This document shows, one piece after another, positions 11,120 through 23,727 of a stretch of DNA of 64,000 nucleotides (its first letter is position 1; every line of letters begins with the position of its first letter). The notes under the pieces were generated by a model. That model was given only the letters and a program-made list of their open reading frames with translations, made no database searches and was not told where the DNA came from. Position numbers and translations under genes: made by a program. Source of the DNA: an uncultured Alphaproteobacteria bacterium (GTDB lineage Bacteria; Pseudomonadota; Alphaproteobacteria; Rhizobiales; Rhizobiaceae); the NCBI GenBank assembly GCA_929200315.1, contig CAKMZB010000001.1, positions 378,355 to 442,354 of the forward strand. Reading direction: 5' to 3'.

Positions 11120-12135
11120 GTTGCTGCGTCCTTTGTGATGGCGATCAGGTTGGCGAGCACGCCCTTCGCGGCTCCGTCATCGATGGCATTTGCAGATTTT
11201 TCGATGCCATCTTTCAAGTCATTGGCGATCCCAGCCACCACAAGGCCTGCAGCGGCGTTGAGTAACGTGACATCGCGGTATGCCCCAGGTTCGCCGTCGA
11301 GCAGGCGCTTGAGTGCAGCGGCATTTACCTCGGCATCGCCGCCCTTCAACGCTTTCATTGTGTGAATGGTCATGCCGACATCGCCCGGTTCAATGGAATA
11401 CGTGTGTACTTCACCGTCCTTTAACTCGGCAATCTGCGTCTCGCCTGTGACGGTCATCTCATCCATTCCGTCGCCGTGGACAACAAGTGCGTGGACCGAG
11501 CCAAGCTCCTTCAGCACATGGGCAAGGGGTTCGACCCATTTGGGGTCAAAGACACCCACCACCTGCCGGTCGACGCCAGCAGGGTTGGAAAGCGGGCCAA
11601 GCAGATTGAGAACGGTGCGCACGCCCATTTCCGTGCGCGCGGGGCCAACATGACGCATAGCGGCGTGGTGATTGGGGGCAAACATGAAACCAACACCAGC
11701 CTCGCGGATGCAGCGGGCAATCACCTCTGGGCCGCCTGACAGATCCACTCCGAGGCTTTCCAGCGCATCGGCTGCCCCGCTTTTAGAGGAGATGGCGCGG
11801 TTACCGTGTTTGGCGACCTTGGCACCGGCACCTGCGGCGACAAGCGCCGCGGCAGTCGAGATGTTGTAGGAGCCGGAGCTGTCTCCGCCTGTGCCGACAA
11901 TGTCGATGGCACCTTCCGGCGCAACGACGCTGGTCATATTGGCGCGCATGACGGTGACGGCGCCAGTAATCTCGTCAACCGTCTCACCACGCACGCGCAG
12001 GGCCATCAAAAAGGCACCGATCTGCGCGTCTGTCGCATCGCCAGACATCAGGACTTCAAATGCTCCACGCGCCTCGTCCCGCTCGAGAGGTGTGCCTTCG
12101 GCGGCTTTGGCGATGGCCTCTTTCAGTCCGGACAT
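11116..12135 (-). CDS. trpD: Anthranilate phosphoribosyltransferase
   Basis: A 339-residue TrpD that attaches phosphoribose from PRPP to anthranilate. The glycine-rich PRPP site is seen as [17 protein letters not shown] near residue 80, followed by [15 protein letters not shown] and [17 protein letters not shown]. It starts 4 bp after the ppiD stop and overlaps trpC by ATGA. There is no trpG next to it. In Rhizobiales trpE and trpG are typically fused and encoded elsewhere, and that is the simplest reading here. Confidence 0.97.
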   Translation of the reverse strand: MSGLKEAIAKAAEGTPLERDEARGAFEVLMSGDATDAQIGAFLMALRVRGETVDEITGAVTVMRANMTSVVAPEGAIDIVGTGGDSSGSYNISTAAALVAAGAGAKVAKHGNRAISSKSGAADALESLGVDLSGGPEVIARCIREAGVGFMFAPNHHAAMRHVGPARTEMGVRTVLNLLGPLSNPAGVDRQVVGVFDPKWVEPLAHVLKELGSVHALVVHGDGMDEMTVTGETQIAELKDGEVHTYSIEPGDVGMTIHTMKALKGGDAEVNAAALKRLLDGEPGAYRDVTLLNAAAGLVVAGIANDLKDGIEKSANAIDDGAAKGVLANLIAITKDAAT

Positions 12136-12139
12136 CAGA

Positions 12140-14014
12140 CTAGCGTCCTTGCGTCAGAGCATAGTCGACGGCCTGCGGGTTCTGCGTGACGGCGTATTCG
12201 TCTTGCAGCCGAGCGATGAGTTGGTTGAGAAGATCGTCGGCCGCTGCCTGGTTGAGTTGGTCCAATTGTGCTTCTGCAAGCGGTTCACCTTCCTCCGTTA
12301 CCCTGGCAACCTTGGCGACGATTTTGCCGGTATCGCCTTCAAGTTGATGGGTGAAGATATGACCTTCTCCACCATTAAACCCTTCAAGAACCACTTCACG
12401 CGAGAAAGCATCTGCTTGATCGTTTCGCTTCAAAAGGTCGGTCTTCTGGACATTCAGACCTTCAGATTTGGCAACATCAAAAAGTGTTTCACCGGCTTTT
12501 AGCCGCGTTTCGATCACTTTTGCCCGTTCGGCAATGTCTTCAGCCCGCTGGTTACGTTGCCAGTCCGCGATGACGCGCTCTTGAGTCTCTTCTAAAGTGC
12601 GGTCACGCGCTTCTTCGATGCCCAATACATCGAACCAGACATATTCGTTGGCCTCCGGTTCGACGGCTGAACCGGCAAGACCAACCTCGGTCTGGAAGGC
12701 GCGTTGAAGTACTTCTTGTGAGCCAGGAACATCACTGACAACGGCCCCGTCTTTGTTACGGGACTGGCTGTCCACCCAGCCGACATTCTGCACGTTAAGA
12801 TCAAATTCAGCGGCGATGTCTGCAAGGCCACGTCCACCGGCGCGGGCATCTTCGACAGCTTCAAACAGATCGTTGATCCGGTCTGCCGCTAGGCGAAGAG
12901 CAAGGTCGGCACGGATTTCTGCGCTCACTTCCTCAAGGCTGCGCGTGGACCCGGCCTGAACTTCTGTCACCCGCAGAAGAGTGGGACCGAAGGGGCCGTC
13001 GATAACATCGCTCACCTCGTTGAGACCGAGCGAGAACGCTGCATCACCCACCGCATCCGGTAGGCTGGAACGAACAACAGTGCCGAGATCGTTCAGCGTC
13101 AGGCCCGCTTCTTCAACCGCAGCTTTGAAGAACAGTCCGCCTTCAACCTTGGTGAGAACCTCTTGCGCCTTTTCACGGTCGGCAAAAACGACCTGCTCCA
13201 GGCGGCGCGTTTCCGGCGTATCGTAGGACGCGCGGCGGGCCTCATAGTCGGCGGTGATATCCTCGTCATTGATCGCATTTTCGTCGGCGATCAGCTCTGG
13301 TGACAGTTCCAAAACATCAAGGTTGCGGTATTCCGGCGCACGGTAGGCGGCTGTGTTGGATGCAAAATACTCGTTCAATGCTGCCTGTTCCGGTCGGAGA
13401 GCGGGCACCACGACCGTGGGGCGAATCGTGACGTAGTCGAATTGCCGCGCTTCATTGGCAAATTGGCTGACGGCGTCGCCAAGGGCGTCCGGCAGAATCT
13501 GCCCGGCGGCAAAACCGCTTGTCAGCTGGCCGCGTATGGAGGCTTGGTTCTGCGACTTGATGAAATCGCTTTCCCGCATCCGAGCATTGTAGACGGCGCG
13601 CGTGAAGAGGTCGCGGCTAAAATTTCCATCGGCGTTCTGGAAAGCGGGATTGGAGGCAATTTCCCGCGCCAATGTGTCTTCCGAAAGCGCAAGACCTGCG
13701 CGGCGCGCATATTCATCAAGTGTTGCGAAGGCGACAACGTCGGAAAGACTGCGTTGCTCAACACCAATAGCACGCGCTTCCTCCCGCGTGATCCGCCGGG
13801 CGGCCTGTTGCTCAACAGGGGCAATATTGCGGCTGTAAGCAGCCAGGAAATCCCGTGCCGGGATCTTGGTTTCACCAACGGTTGCAACTGTGTTGATGTC
13901 TCCCTGGCTCAAGAGGGAGCCGGAAATGCCCCAAAGGGCAAAGGAGCCAACCAGTAGGACGAGCAGAATCTTGGCTACCCAAGATCCGACAAAGGTACGC
14001 AGGGAATTCAGCAA
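12140..14014 (-). CDS. ppiD: PpiD-like periplasmic parvulin, SurA_N domain protein
   Basis: A 624-residue membrane-anchored peptidyl-prolyl isomerase/chaperone. One transmembrane segment (about residues 12-32) anchors it in the inner membrane. A SurA_N-like chaperone region follows (residues 35-190), then a parvulin-like region near residues 230-370 and a long C-terminal part. It is expected to help outer-membrane and periplasmic proteins fold as they leave the Sec translocon. No ATG lies close to the membrane segment. The chosen TTG at 14014 gives [12 protein letters not shown], matching how relatives begin, and has GGAG 7 bp upstream. It is the first gene of the operon that continues to trpD, and it is divergent from tpiA. 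Confidence 0.85.
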   Translation of the reverse strand: MLNSLRTFVGSWVAKILLVLLVGSFALWGISGSLLSQGDINTVATVGETKIPARDFLAAYSRNIAPVEQQAARRITREEARAIGVEQRSLSDVVAFATLDEYARRAGLALSEDTLAREIASNPAFQNADGNFSRDLFTRAVYNARMRESDFIKSQNQASIRGQLTSGFAAGQILPDALGDAVSQFANEARQFDYVTIRPTVVVPALRPEQAALNEYFASNTAAYRAPEYRNLDVLELSPELIADENAINDEDITADYEARRASYDTPETRRLEQVVFADREKAQEVLTKVEGGLFFKAAVEEAGLTLNDLGTVVRSSLPDAVGDAAFSLGLNEVSDVIDGPFGPTLLRVTEVQAGSTRSLEEVSAEIRADLALRLAADRINDLFEAVEDARAGGRGLADIAAEFDLNVQNVGWVDSQSRNKDGAVVSDVPGSQEVLQRAFQTEVGLAGSAVEPEANEYVWFDVLGIEEARDRTLEETQERVIADWQRNQRAEDIAERAKVIETRLKAGETLFDVAKSEGLNVQKTDLLKRNDQADAFSREVVLEGFNGGEGHIFTHQLEGDTGKIVAKVARVTEEGEPLAEAQLDQLNQAAADDLLNQLIARLQDEYAVTQNPQAVDYALTQGR

Positions 14015-14130
14015 TTCTTGGCTCCAAAGCAGCGTGCAAAACTGGGCGCAACATATGGACGACGAACCATAGCGGCAACCCGCCCTTTCTGCGATAAGAC
14101 GTCCATGAACCGCCTTTGGACACAAAACGT

Positions 14131-14895
14131 ATGACACCGGACATCAAGCCTTTCGTCGCTGGCAATTGGAAGATGAATGGCGAGCGCGATCAGCTTGACC
14201 AAATCGCCCTTACCGCGCGGGGCGTGGACGAGGAATTGGCCGCAAAAACGGGAGTTTGTCTCTGCCCGCCTGCGACTTTGCTTTATGTTGCGACGACCTT
14301 GTCGGAAGACACATCGCTGATGGTTGGCGCACAGGATTGTCATCCGGAAAAAGAGGGTGCCCATACCGGTGATGTTTCTGCCGAGATGATTGCTGATTGT
14401 TTTGCTACCCATTGCATCGTCGGTCACAGCGAACGGCGCACCGACCATGGTGAGACGGACGAAACGGTTCTGCGCAAGACGCTGGCCTGCCACCGGGCAG
14501 GACTTACGGCCATTGTCTGCATTGGTGAGACGGAAGCTGAATACGATGCAGGAGAGGCCGAGGCCGTTCTGGCCCGGCAGCTCACCCACGGCGTTCCGGA
14601 GAGTACCAACGAGCACAACACCATCATTGCTTACGAACCTGTCTGGGCTATCGGCACCGGAAAGACACCTAGCCCTGATGACATTGCCACCATCCATGCC
14701 TTCATCCGTGAACGCCTTGCCGAACGCCTTGGCGGGCCGGGTGAGCGGATGCGCATTCTCTATGGCGGTTCGGTGAAACCCGGCAACGCAGCCGAACTTC
14801 TCTCTGTCAACAATGTTGATGGGGCGCTGGTGGGCGGGGCCTCCTTGAAAGCGGAAGACTTCCTCGCCATCTGCGAGACCTATCGAGGCGTATAG
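14131..14895 (+). CDS. tpiA: Triosephosphate isomerase
   Basis: A 254-residue TIM barrel that interconverts dihydroxyacetone phosphate and glyceraldehyde 3-phosphate. Seen are VAGNWKMNG (substrate lysine), CIVGHSERR (catalytic histidine), [14 protein letters not shown] (catalytic glutamate and loop 6) and the phosphate-binding [11 protein letters not shown]. The ATG at 14131 is preferred; a TTG five codons upstream (14116) is possible. It is divergent from ppiD with 116 bp between them. A short terminator-like hairpin follows before secG, so secG may be expressed partly on its own. Confidence 0.97.
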   Translation: MTPDIKPFVAGNWKMNGERDQLDQIALTARGVDEELAAKTGVCLCPPATLLYVATTLSEDTSLMVGAQDCHPEKEGAHTGDVSAEMIADCFATHCIVGHSERRTDHGETDETVLRKTLACHRAGLTAIVCIGETEAEYDAGEAEAVLARQLTHGVPESTNEHNTIIAYEPVWAIGTGKTPSPDDIATIHAFIRERLAERLGGPGERMRILYGGSVKPGNAAELLSVNNVDGALVGGASLKAEDFLAICETYRGV

Positions 14896-14933
14896 AGCGC
14901 CTTGCGGTCTGCCTAGCCATTGCGTAAAGAGCG

Positions 14934-14959
14934 GCGCTGCCAAAGGCGCAGCGCGTTTT
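14934..14959 (+). terminator. Probable intrinsic terminator after tpiA
   Basis: A perfect 7-bp stem (GCGCTGC at 14934-14940, GCAGCGC at 14948-14954) with a 7-nt loop is followed by GTTTT. It lies 38 bp after the tpiA stop and before secG. The T-run is short, so termination may be partial. Confidence 0.5.
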
Positions 14960-14982
14960 CCGCACACTTGAAAGCCTCATCC

Positions 14983-15372
14983 ATGACGACCGTCATCATT
15001 ACCATTCACATCATGTTGGTTCTGGCATTGATCGTGCTCGTGCTTCTGCAACGCTCAGAGGGCGGTGCGCTTGGTATTGGCGGTGGCGGCGGCGGTGGTG
15101 GCGGCGGTTTCATGTCCGCGCGCGGTGCTGCTGATGCGCTGACCCGGACAACGACCATTGTGGCTGCCGGCTTCTTCCTCACCTCTGTTACGCTTGGTGT
15201 GATTGCCAAGACCGATAACACCACACTCGATGTTCTAGACCGGATCGAAGGCGTGCAGGGAACAGGCGTTCCCATTGATGAGGACAATGCGGTGGATTCG
15301 TCTCTTGAAGACCTCATGAGCCCCACTGCTCCGGCAGAACCCGGTGTGCCCGGCGCACCCGCCACAGAATAA
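14983..15372 (+). CDS. secG: Protein translocase subunit SecG
   Basis: A 129-residue SecG, the small third subunit of the SecYEG translocon. It has two membrane segments (about residues 3-22 and 55-75) joined by a cytosolic loop that contains RSEGGALGIGG and ten glycines in a row (residues 33-42), then FMSARGAADALTR, which resembles the family's loop. An acidic, proline- and alanine-rich tail of about 50 residues follows, a common feature in alphaproteobacteria. The ATG at 14983 puts the first membrane helix right at the N-terminus, as the family requires. It sits between tpiA and pyrG, a conserved order in Rhizobiales. Confidence 0.93.
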   Translation: MTTVIITIHIMLVLALIVLVLLQRSEGGALGIGGGGGGGGGGFMSARGAADALTRTTTIVAAGFFLTSVTLGVIAKTDNTTLDVLDRIEGVQGTGVPIDEDNAVDSSLEDLMSPTAPAEPGVPGAPATE

Positions 15373-15387
15373 ATCTGGGAAAAGCTC

Positions 15388-15405
15388 GGCGCAGGCGTCT
15401 GCGCC
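15388..15405 (+). terminator. Hairpin after secG
   Basis: A perfect 7-bp stem (GGCGCAG, CTGCGCC) with a 4-nt GCGT loop lies 15 bp after the secG stop and 39 bp before pyrG. It is followed by CTTTCC and flanked on the left by GGGAAAAG, so the stem could extend. Without a clean T-run it may be a weak terminator or a processing site. Confidence 0.4.
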
Positions 15406-15432
15406 CTTTCCACAGCGCCGCGATGGGTCTAA

Positions 15433-17966
<2,534 letters not shown>

Positions 17967-18101
17967 CTCCCAAGTTCCGTTTGATGCAAGAGTAAATTCC
18001 GTTTACGTCTTAGTCAAAATTTTTGCACCTTTGCGTGACTGTACTTTGCCGGGGGCGGGGTGCGCGGTATGGCTCTTGCGATCTTGAACCGGACGAAACC
18101 C

Positions 18102-18917
18102 ATGCTTTTGCGCACCTTTCTTGCCAGCCTGCTCTTTCTGTTTGCGTTCCCAGCGACTGCCTGCGGTCCCGACAGCGACTGCCAGCTTGGCGAACGCAGC
18201 TACCGCATCGCTTTGCCGGAAGGTAACGAGCCTATTCGCGGTGCAGTGATTTATGCCCATGGCTATCGCGGTTCGGCAGCTGGGGCGATGCGCAACAAAG
18301 GTCTTATCAAATCTCTCAACGAGCGTGGTCTCGCCTATATCGCTGCACAGGGCGTGCAAGGCACATGGAACTTGCCCAACCGCCCCGGTCGAGGCAGCAA
18401 CGAGGCCGGTCTGGCGTTGGAGGTTGCGTATTTCCGGGCTCTGAAAGCGAAGATGGTTGAGGGACACGGCGTCCCCGCCGACAACATCATGTTCTCCGGC
18501 TTTTCCGCTGGCGGCATGGTGTCCTGGCAAATGGCCTGCACCTTAGGTGATGAATTTGCAGCCTATGCGCCTTTCGCGGGCACTTTTTGGGCTCCAGTTC
18601 CAAAAGCCTGCGATGGCCTTCCGGTGCCTTTGATTCACTCCCACGGCACATCAGACAAGACCGTACCGCTCAAAGGACGCAGGATCGGTGACACTGCGCA
18701 GGGTGATGTCTATCGCGCCCTCAAACTTATGGCGAAGGCGGGAAATTACGGCAAATGGCGCTCCATTGGCACACGTGGCGACCTGACCTGTCAGCAACGT
18801 GAAGGGAAGGGCGCAAATATTCTCCAACTTTGCCTGCACGACGGCGGCCACACCTTCCGCTCTGAGTGGTTGGGGCAGACGTTTGACGCCTTCGTGGACG
18901 CTGGTGCGTTGCGATAG
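18102..18917 (+). CDS. Secreted polyhydroxybutyrate depolymerase-like esterase
   Basis: A 271-residue secreted hydrolase of the esterase_PHB/LpqC group. With the ATG at 18102 it starts with a classic signal peptide (MLLRTFLASLLFLFAF, then PATA-C), so export by Sec is likely; the cysteine after PATA is not in a canonical lipobox. The catalytic serine is in GFSAGGMVS near residue 145, with the oxyanion segment YAHGYRGS upstream and the late histidine in DGGHTF. Paired cysteines (CGPDSDC, TC, LC) suggest disulphides in the periplasm. An ATG 11 codons upstream (18069) is an alternative start but weakens the signal peptide. The real substrate is unknown. Confidence 0.78.
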   Translation: MLLRTFLASLLFLFAFPATACGPDSDCQLGERSYRIALPEGNEPIRGAVIYAHGYRGSAAGAMRNKGLIKSLNERGLAYIAAQGVQGTWNLPNRPGRGSNEAGLALEVAYFRALKAKMVEGHGVPADNIMFSGFSAGGMVSWQMACTLGDEFAAYAPFAGTFWAPVPKACDGLPVPLIHSHGTSDKTVPLKGRRIGDTAQGDVYRALKLMAKAGNYGKWRSIGTRGDLTCQQREGKGANILQLCLHDGGHTFRSEWLGQTFDAFVDAGALR

Positions 18918-19002
18918 AGCGAGAAACCCTTGCCAGCCGAGCCTCACCGGTCCTAAGACCGTGCAAAATTGCTACCGCCGTTCGTCCGGCGTTTGAGGAT
19001 CT

Positions 19003-20385
19003 ATGACCATGGCTCAGAACTGGAACAGCGCATCCTGGCGCCAAATGCCCGGCCTTCAGATGCCGGCATTCCCCGATGCCGCCGCCCTCGCGAAGACTGA
19101 AGATCGCCTCGCATCCTTCCCGCCACTGGTTTTCGCCGGTGAAGCACGTCGTCTGCGCGAGGATCTCGCACGCGTCTGCAAAGGGGAGGCTTTCCTTCTT
19201 CAGGGTGGTGATTGCGCCGAGAGTTTTGCCGAGCATGGTGCAGACAATATCCGCGATTTCTTTCGTGCCTTCCTGCAGATGGCGGTGGTGCTGACCTTCG
19301 GTGCGTCAAAACCGGTGGTGAAAGTTGGCCGCATTGCAGGTCAATTCGCCAAACCCCGTTCGTCCGACAATGAAACGCAGGGTGATGTGACGCTGCCGTC
19401 TTACCGTGGCGACATCATCAACGGCATCGACTTTGATGAAGGCTCGCGCATTCCGGACCCGGAGCGGCAGATCATGGCCTACCGCCAGTCCGCTGCCACG
19501 TTGAACCTCATCCGCGCTTTCGCCTCCGGCGGTTACGCTGACCTCAACCAGGTTCACGAATGGACGCTGGATTTTGTGAAAAACTCCCCTCAGGCAGAGA
19601 AATATGAAGAACTGGCGTCGCGGATCACCGAGACGCTGGACTTCATGCGCGCTGTCGGGATGAACCCGGAAAATAACCCGAAACTGCGTGAAACGGATTT
19701 CTACACCAGCCACGAAGCGCTGCTGTTGGGCTACGAGCAGGCGCTGACGCGGGAAGATTCGCTGACCGGTGAACATTACGCCACCTCCGGCCACATGATC
19801 TGGATCGGCGACCGCACACGTCAGCCGGACCACGCGCATGTAGAGTATTTCCGCGGCATCCAGAATCCCATTGGCCTGAAATGCGGACCGTCCATGACGG
19901 CTGACGGCCTGCTGGAACTGATCGACATCCTCTCACCGGAGAACGACCCCGGTCGCCTGACGCTGATTTGCCGCTTTGGTCATGACAAAGTCGCCGACCA
20001 CCTGCCGGCATTGGTGCGTGCGGTGGAGAAAGAGGGGCGCAACGTCATTTGGTCTTGCGATCCGATGCACGGCAATACGATCTCCGCCAATGGTTACAAG
20101 ACCCGGCCTTTCGACCGTGTCATGGGTGAGGTGAATGGCTTCTTCGACGTACATGAAGAAGAAGGCACGATCCCAGGCGGCGTACACATTGAGATGACCG
20201 GTCAGAACGTGACGGAATGCACCGGCGGCGCGCGGGCAATTTCTGATGATGATCTTGGCAGCCGCTACCACACCCATTGCGACCCGCGTCTCAACGCGGA
20301 TCAGTCCATTGAGCTAGCATTCCTCGTGGCTGATCGGTTGAAGCGCATGCACCGTGCCAGCAACGGTTCGCGGGTGGCCGCTTGA
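19003..20385 (+). CDS. aroG: 3-deoxy-7-phosphoheptulonate synthase, class II
   Basis: A 460-residue class II (plant-like) DAHP synthase, the entry enzyme of the shikimate pathway, joining phosphoenolpyruvate and erythrose 4-phosphate. Visible motifs are [47 protein letters not shown] and [10 protein letters not shown], which hold the metal and substrate ligands. The ATG at 19003 follows GAGG at a good distance; a second ATG two codons later is also possible. The stop overlaps the TTG start of the GFA gene (TTGA at 20382-20385). The gene symbol is by function; class II enzymes are named variously. Confidence 0.95.
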   Translation: MTMAQNWNSASWRQMPGLQMPAFPDAAALAKTEDRLASFPPLVFAGEARRLREDLARVCKGEAFLLQGGDCAESFAEHGADNIRDFFRAFLQMAVVLTFGASKPVVKVGRIAGQFAKPRSSDNETQGDVTLPSYRGDIINGIDFDEGSRIPDPERQIMAYRQSAATLNLIRAFASGGYADLNQVHEWTLDFVKNSPQAEKYEELASRITETLDFMRAVGMNPENNPKLRETDFYTSHEALLLGYEQALTREDSLTGEHYATSGHMIWIGDRTRQPDHAHVEYFRGIQNPIGLKCGPSMTADGLLELIDILSPENDPGRLTLICRFGHDKVADHLPALVRAVEKEGRNVIWSCDPMHGNTISANGYKTRPFDRVMGEVNGFFDVHEEEGTIPGGVHIEMTGQNVTECTGGARAISDDDLGSRYHTHCDPRLNADQSIELAFLVADRLKRMHRASNGSRVAA

Positions 20386-20798
20386 TCCGCACCGGCTCTT
20401 GTCTGTGTGGTGCGGTAAGCTACCGCACCACGGGCCCGTTGCGCGACCTCGCCGCCTGTCATTGCGGTCAGTGCCGCAAACAGTCAGGCCATTTCTACGT
20501 GGCGACTGACAGTGCCGACTCCGATCTTGAGATCGAGGGCGGCGATGCGCTGACTTGGTACGAGGCGTCGAGCGAAGCCAAGCGCGGCTTCTGTTCAAAT
20601 TGCGGCTCGGCGATGTTCTGGAAGAGCAACGGCACAGACAAAACGTCAATCCTCCTCGGTTCCATGGACAGCCCCACTGGGCTGACGTTGGACAGGCATA
20701 TTTTCGTTGATGACAAGGGTGATTATTACGCCATTCCTGACGATCACTTGTCTTTTCCGCAGGATGACCACGACGACCCTAGACCGCCGCGAAAGTAG
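20382..20798 (+). CDS. GFA family zinc-binding protein
   Basis: A 138-residue protein of the glutathione-dependent formaldehyde-activating (GFA/CENP-V, DUF636) family. The zinc cysteines are at residues 7, 9, 26, 28, 31, 71 and 74 in CLCG, CHCGQC and CSNCGS. Most members have no proven reaction, and formaldehyde activation has been questioned even for the founder. The start is a TTG whose last two bases are in the aroG stop codon, so expression probably depends on coupling to aroG. nadE follows after 42 bp. The C-terminus is rich in Asp and Pro. Confidence 0.85.
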   Translation: MIRTGSCLCGAVSYRTTGPLRDLAACHCGQCRKQSGHFYVATDSADSDLEIEGGDALTWYEASSEAKRGFCSNCGSAMFWKSNGTDKTSILLGSMDSPTGLTLDRHIFVDDKGDYYAIPDDHLSFPQDDHDDPRPPRK

Positions 20799-20840
20799 CA
20801 TTACATGGACGGGCGTGACCGCGCTCGCTAAGGCTCCACC

Positions 20841-22517
20841 ATGAGCGATTTTAAAGACACAATGCGCATTGCGATGGCGCAGGTGAACCCCATAGTGGGG
20901 GACGTTGCCGGCAACATTGAGCTGGCTCGCCGCGTGCGCGCGGATGTGGCGCGTCAAGGCGCGGACCTTGTGGTCTTTCCCGAACTCTTCCTGTGCGGCT
21001 ATCCGCCCGAAGACCTGGTGCGCAAGCCCGCCTTCATCGTCGCCTGCCGTGCGGCTTGCATCGCTTTTGGCAAGGAAACTGGTGACGGTGGTCCCGCTGT
21101 TTTGATCGGTCTGCCGTGGGCGGAGGATAACGAGATCTACAATTCCACCGCTTTCCTCGCTGACGGCAAGTTTCAGACCGTTCGCCATAAGGTGGACCTG
21201 CCGAACTACGGTGTCTTTGATGAAAAGCGGGTTTTCGATGTTGGTCCCATGCCGGGTCCCATCAACTTCCGCGGTGTACGGTTAGGCGTTGCGGTCTGTG
21301 AGGACATTTGGGGCGATCTTGGCGTTTGCGAAACTCTCGAGGAGAGCGGAGCGGAACTTCTGATCGTGCCGAACGGTTCCCCTTACTACCGTGGAAAAAT
21401 GGATGTGCGCTTGCAGATCGCGCTCCGGCAGGTGGTTGAGACCGAGCTACCGATGCTCTACGTCAACCAGGTTGGGGGGCAGGATGAGCTGGTCTTTGAC
21501 GGCGGTTCATTTGTAGTGAATGCGGATCGCACGGTGCCAGTGCAGCTCGACCAGTTTGAGGAATCGGTTGCGCTGACCACCTGGCGGCGCGGCGACAAGG
21601 GCTGGGTTTGTGACGTTGGCACCCGCGCCAAACTACCCGATCATATGGAAGCCGATTGGCGCGCCTGCGTTCTTGGCCTTCGCGACTACGTCAACAAAAA
21701 CGGGTTTTCCAACGTTGTGCTTGGTCTTTCCGGCGGCATCGACAGCGCGATTTGTGCGGCGATGTCGGTTGACGCGCTGGGTGAAGAGCGAGTGCGCTGC
21801 ATCATGCTGCCTTACCGTTATACGTCGGACGAAAGTCTGAAGGATGCTGAAGAATGCGCCACCGCCCTCGGCGTGCGCTACGAGTCCGTGCCGATTGAGG
21901 AACCCGTAGAGGGTTTCACCTGTGCGCTGGCGCCGCTCTTTTCAGGTACCAATGATGGTGTGACGGAGGAGAATCTCCAGTCCCGCACCCGCGGCACGAT
22001 ACTCATGGCGGTCTCCAACAAGTTTGGTTCTATGGTCGTGACAACCGGCAACAAGTCCGAAATGTCAGTGGGTTACGCGACGCTCTATGGCGACATGAAT
22101 GGCGGCTTCAACCCCATCAAAGATCTCTACAAGATGCAGGTCTATGCGTTGTCGGCCTGGCGTAACGATAATGTGCCTCCGGATTGCCTTGGCCCTTCCG
22201 GCGAGGTGATACCGCGCAACATCATCGACAAAGCTCCGACGGCGGAGTTGCGTGAAAATCAAACGGACCAGGATTCGCTGCCGGAATATCCAGTGCTCGA
22301 TGCAATCCTGGAGGGGTTGGTGGAGGACGAACTCTCAGTCGATGACGTGGTCTCCCGCCACGGTTTTGAGCGCGCGACGGTCGAGCGGATCGAACATCTG
22401 CTCTACATTGCCGAATACAAGCGTCGCCAGGCTGCACCAGGTGTGAAGATCACCCGCCGCGCTTTTGGTCGTGAGCGCCGCTATCCCATCACCAACCGCT
22501 TCCGCGACCGGTCGTGA
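20841..22517 (+). CDS. nadE: Glutamine-dependent NAD+ synthetase
   Basis: A 558-residue two-domain enzyme. The N-terminal nitrilase-type glutaminase has its Glu in PELFLCGYPPEDL, its Lys in HKVDLPNYGVFDE and its Cys in AVCEDIWGD. The C-terminal NAD synthase has the PP-loop LGLSGGIDSAICA. Together they amidate deamido-NAD to NAD using glutamine. The length is that of the bacterial glutamine-dependent form. The stop overlaps the folP GTG start (GTGA at 22514-22517), making a nadE-folP-folB-folK run joined by 4-bp overlaps. Confidence 0.96.
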   Translation: MSDFKDTMRIAMAQVNPIVGDVAGNIELARRVRADVARQGADLVVFPELFLCGYPPEDLVRKPAFIVACRAACIAFGKETGDGGPAVLIGLPWAEDNEIYNSTAFLADGKFQTVRHKVDLPNYGVFDEKRVFDVGPMPGPINFRGVRLGVAVCEDIWGDLGVCETLEESGAELLIVPNGSPYYRGKMDVRLQIALRQVVETELPMLYVNQVGGQDELVFDGGSFVVNADRTVPVQLDQFEESVALTTWRRGDKGWVCDVGTRAKLPDHMEADWRACVLGLRDYVNKNGFSNVVLGLSGGIDSAICAAMSVDALGEERVRCIMLPYRYTSDESLKDAEECATALGVRYESVPIEEPVEGFTCALAPLFSGTNDGVTEENLQSRTRGTILMAVSNKFGSMVVTTGNKSEMSVGYATLYGDMNGGFNPIKDLYKMQVYALSAWRNDNVPPDCLGPSGEVIPRNIIDKAPTAELRENQTDQDSLPEYPVLDAILEGLVEDELSVDDVVSRHGFERATVERIEHLLYIAEYKRRQAAPGVKITRRAFGRERRYPITNRFRDRS

Positions 22518-23365
22518 CATACGACCCGTTCGCGCCGCGGATATGGCCGCTCGCCCAGGGCAGCAACCTGACGCTCGGCCCTCGTGGGCTTGTGATGGGC
22601 GTGTTGAACGTCACGCCGGATTCCTTCTCCGATGGCGGTAGAAACCTTGCCGTTGAGACTGCGGTCGCGAGTGCTGAACGTATGATCGCGGAGGGTGCGG
22701 ACATTATCGACATTGGCGGCGAGTCCACCCGGCCTGACGCTGACCCGGTAGATGGCGAGACGGAACGCACGCGAGTTCTGCCGGTGATCGAAGCGTTGGC
22801 GGGGCGGGACGTCGCGATCTCCATCGACACCTACCGCGCAGAAACCGCCGACGCGGCGGTGCGTGCCGGAGCGCATGTCGTGAATGACGTTTGGGGGGCG
22901 CAGCGGGATCCGGACCTTGCGAGGGTTGCAGCGAAGACGGGGGCCGGGCTGATCCTCATGCACAACTCGCGTGATCGAAACTTGGATGCTGACCCTGTCG
23001 TGGACCAGAAGGTGTTTCTTGAGCGATCTCTCAAGATCGCGGCAGACGCCGGTGTCGTCTCAGAGGCCATTGTGCTCGATCCGGGTATCGGTTTTGGCAA
23101 GGATGCAACCATCAATCTCGCTTTGATGGCACGGTTGGAAGAGTTGCACGCGCTCGGGCATCCGCTCCTGCTTGGTACATCGCGCAAACGCTTTCTCGGT
23201 GCCATAACGGGCCATGACAGGGCGGCAAATCGTGATGCGGCTACTGCCGCTACCACGGCTCTTGGCCGCGCGGCTGGGGTCGCCATCTTCCGCGTCCATG
23301 CAGTAGAGCCAAACCGCGATGCGGTCGCCGTGGCGGATGCGGTACGAAGGGGAGAGGTAGGATGA
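22514..23365 (+). CDS. folP: Dihydropteroate synthase
   Basis: A 283-residue TIM-barrel DHPS that joins p-aminobenzoate to dihydropterin pyrophosphate; it is the sulfonamide target. Motifs are GVLNVTPDSFSDGG (loop 1), DIGGESTRPDA (loop 2) and LLGTSRKRFLG. It starts at GTG overlapping the nadE stop and ends with ATGA shared with folB. A short 25-residue extension precedes the MGVLNVTP strand, as in other alphaproteobacteria. Confidence 0.96.
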   Translation: MTYDPFAPRIWPLAQGSNLTLGPRGLVMGVLNVTPDSFSDGGRNLAVETAVASAERMIAEGADIIDIGGESTRPDADPVDGETERTRVLPVIEALAGRDVAISIDTYRAETADAAVRAGAHVVNDVWGAQRDPDLARVAAKTGAGLILMHNSRDRNLDADPVVDQKVFLERSLKIAADAGVVSEAIVLDPGIGFGKDATINLALMARLEELHALGHPLLLGTSRKRFLGAITGHDRAANRDAATAATTALGRAAGVAIFRVHAVEPNRDAVAVADAVRRGEVG

Positions 23366-23727
23366 GTTACACAATCCGGCTGAAGAATTGCAGCTTTTTT
23401 GCCTATCACGGGGTGCTGCAATCTGAGACTGAAACGGGGCAGCGTTTCCACGTCGATCTGGACCTGACGGTGCGGAAGACAGACGCTGTGGCCGACGATG
23501 ATATTTCCGGCGCCGTCCATTACGGCGAGGTTTTCGCGCTGGTGGAGCAAGTCGTGACCGGACCACCGCTGAAGCTCATCGAACATCTGGCCGGGCGCAT
23601 TGGTGAGGAAATTTGCGGCAACTTCCCGCTGGTTGAGGAGGCCGTAGTGACTGTGCGGAAACCTTCTGCGCCGATCCCGGGCGTGTTGGACCATGTGGAA
23701 GTGGTCGTGACCACGACCCGCTCATGA
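23362..23727 (+). CDS. folB: Dihydroneopterin aldolase
   Basis: A 121-residue FolB that cleaves 7,8-dihydroneopterin to 6-hydroxymethyl-dihydropterin and glycolaldehyde. The family's YHGVLQSETETGQRF segment and the LIEHLAGRI segment are present, as is the late KPSAPIPG with the conserved lysine. Both ends overlap neighbours by ATGA (folP upstream, folK downstream), so folP, folB and folK are probably translated as a coupled unit. Confidence 0.95.
   Translation: MSYTIRLKNCSFFAYHGVLQSETETGQRFHVDLDLTVRKTDAVADDDISGAVHYGEVFALVEQVVTGPPLKLIEHLAGRIGEEICGNFPLVEEAVVTVRKPSAPIPGVLDHVEVVVTTTRS

Noticed and set aside
12135-12140. A missing or broken trpG between ppiD and trpD
   Set aside because: Only 4 bp separate the two genes and no remnant is seen; Rhizobiales usually encode a fused TrpEG elsewhere.
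14008-14967. A 319-codon open frame antisense to tpiA
   Set aside because: It covers a textbook triosephosphate isomerase gene on the other strand and has no recognisable domain.
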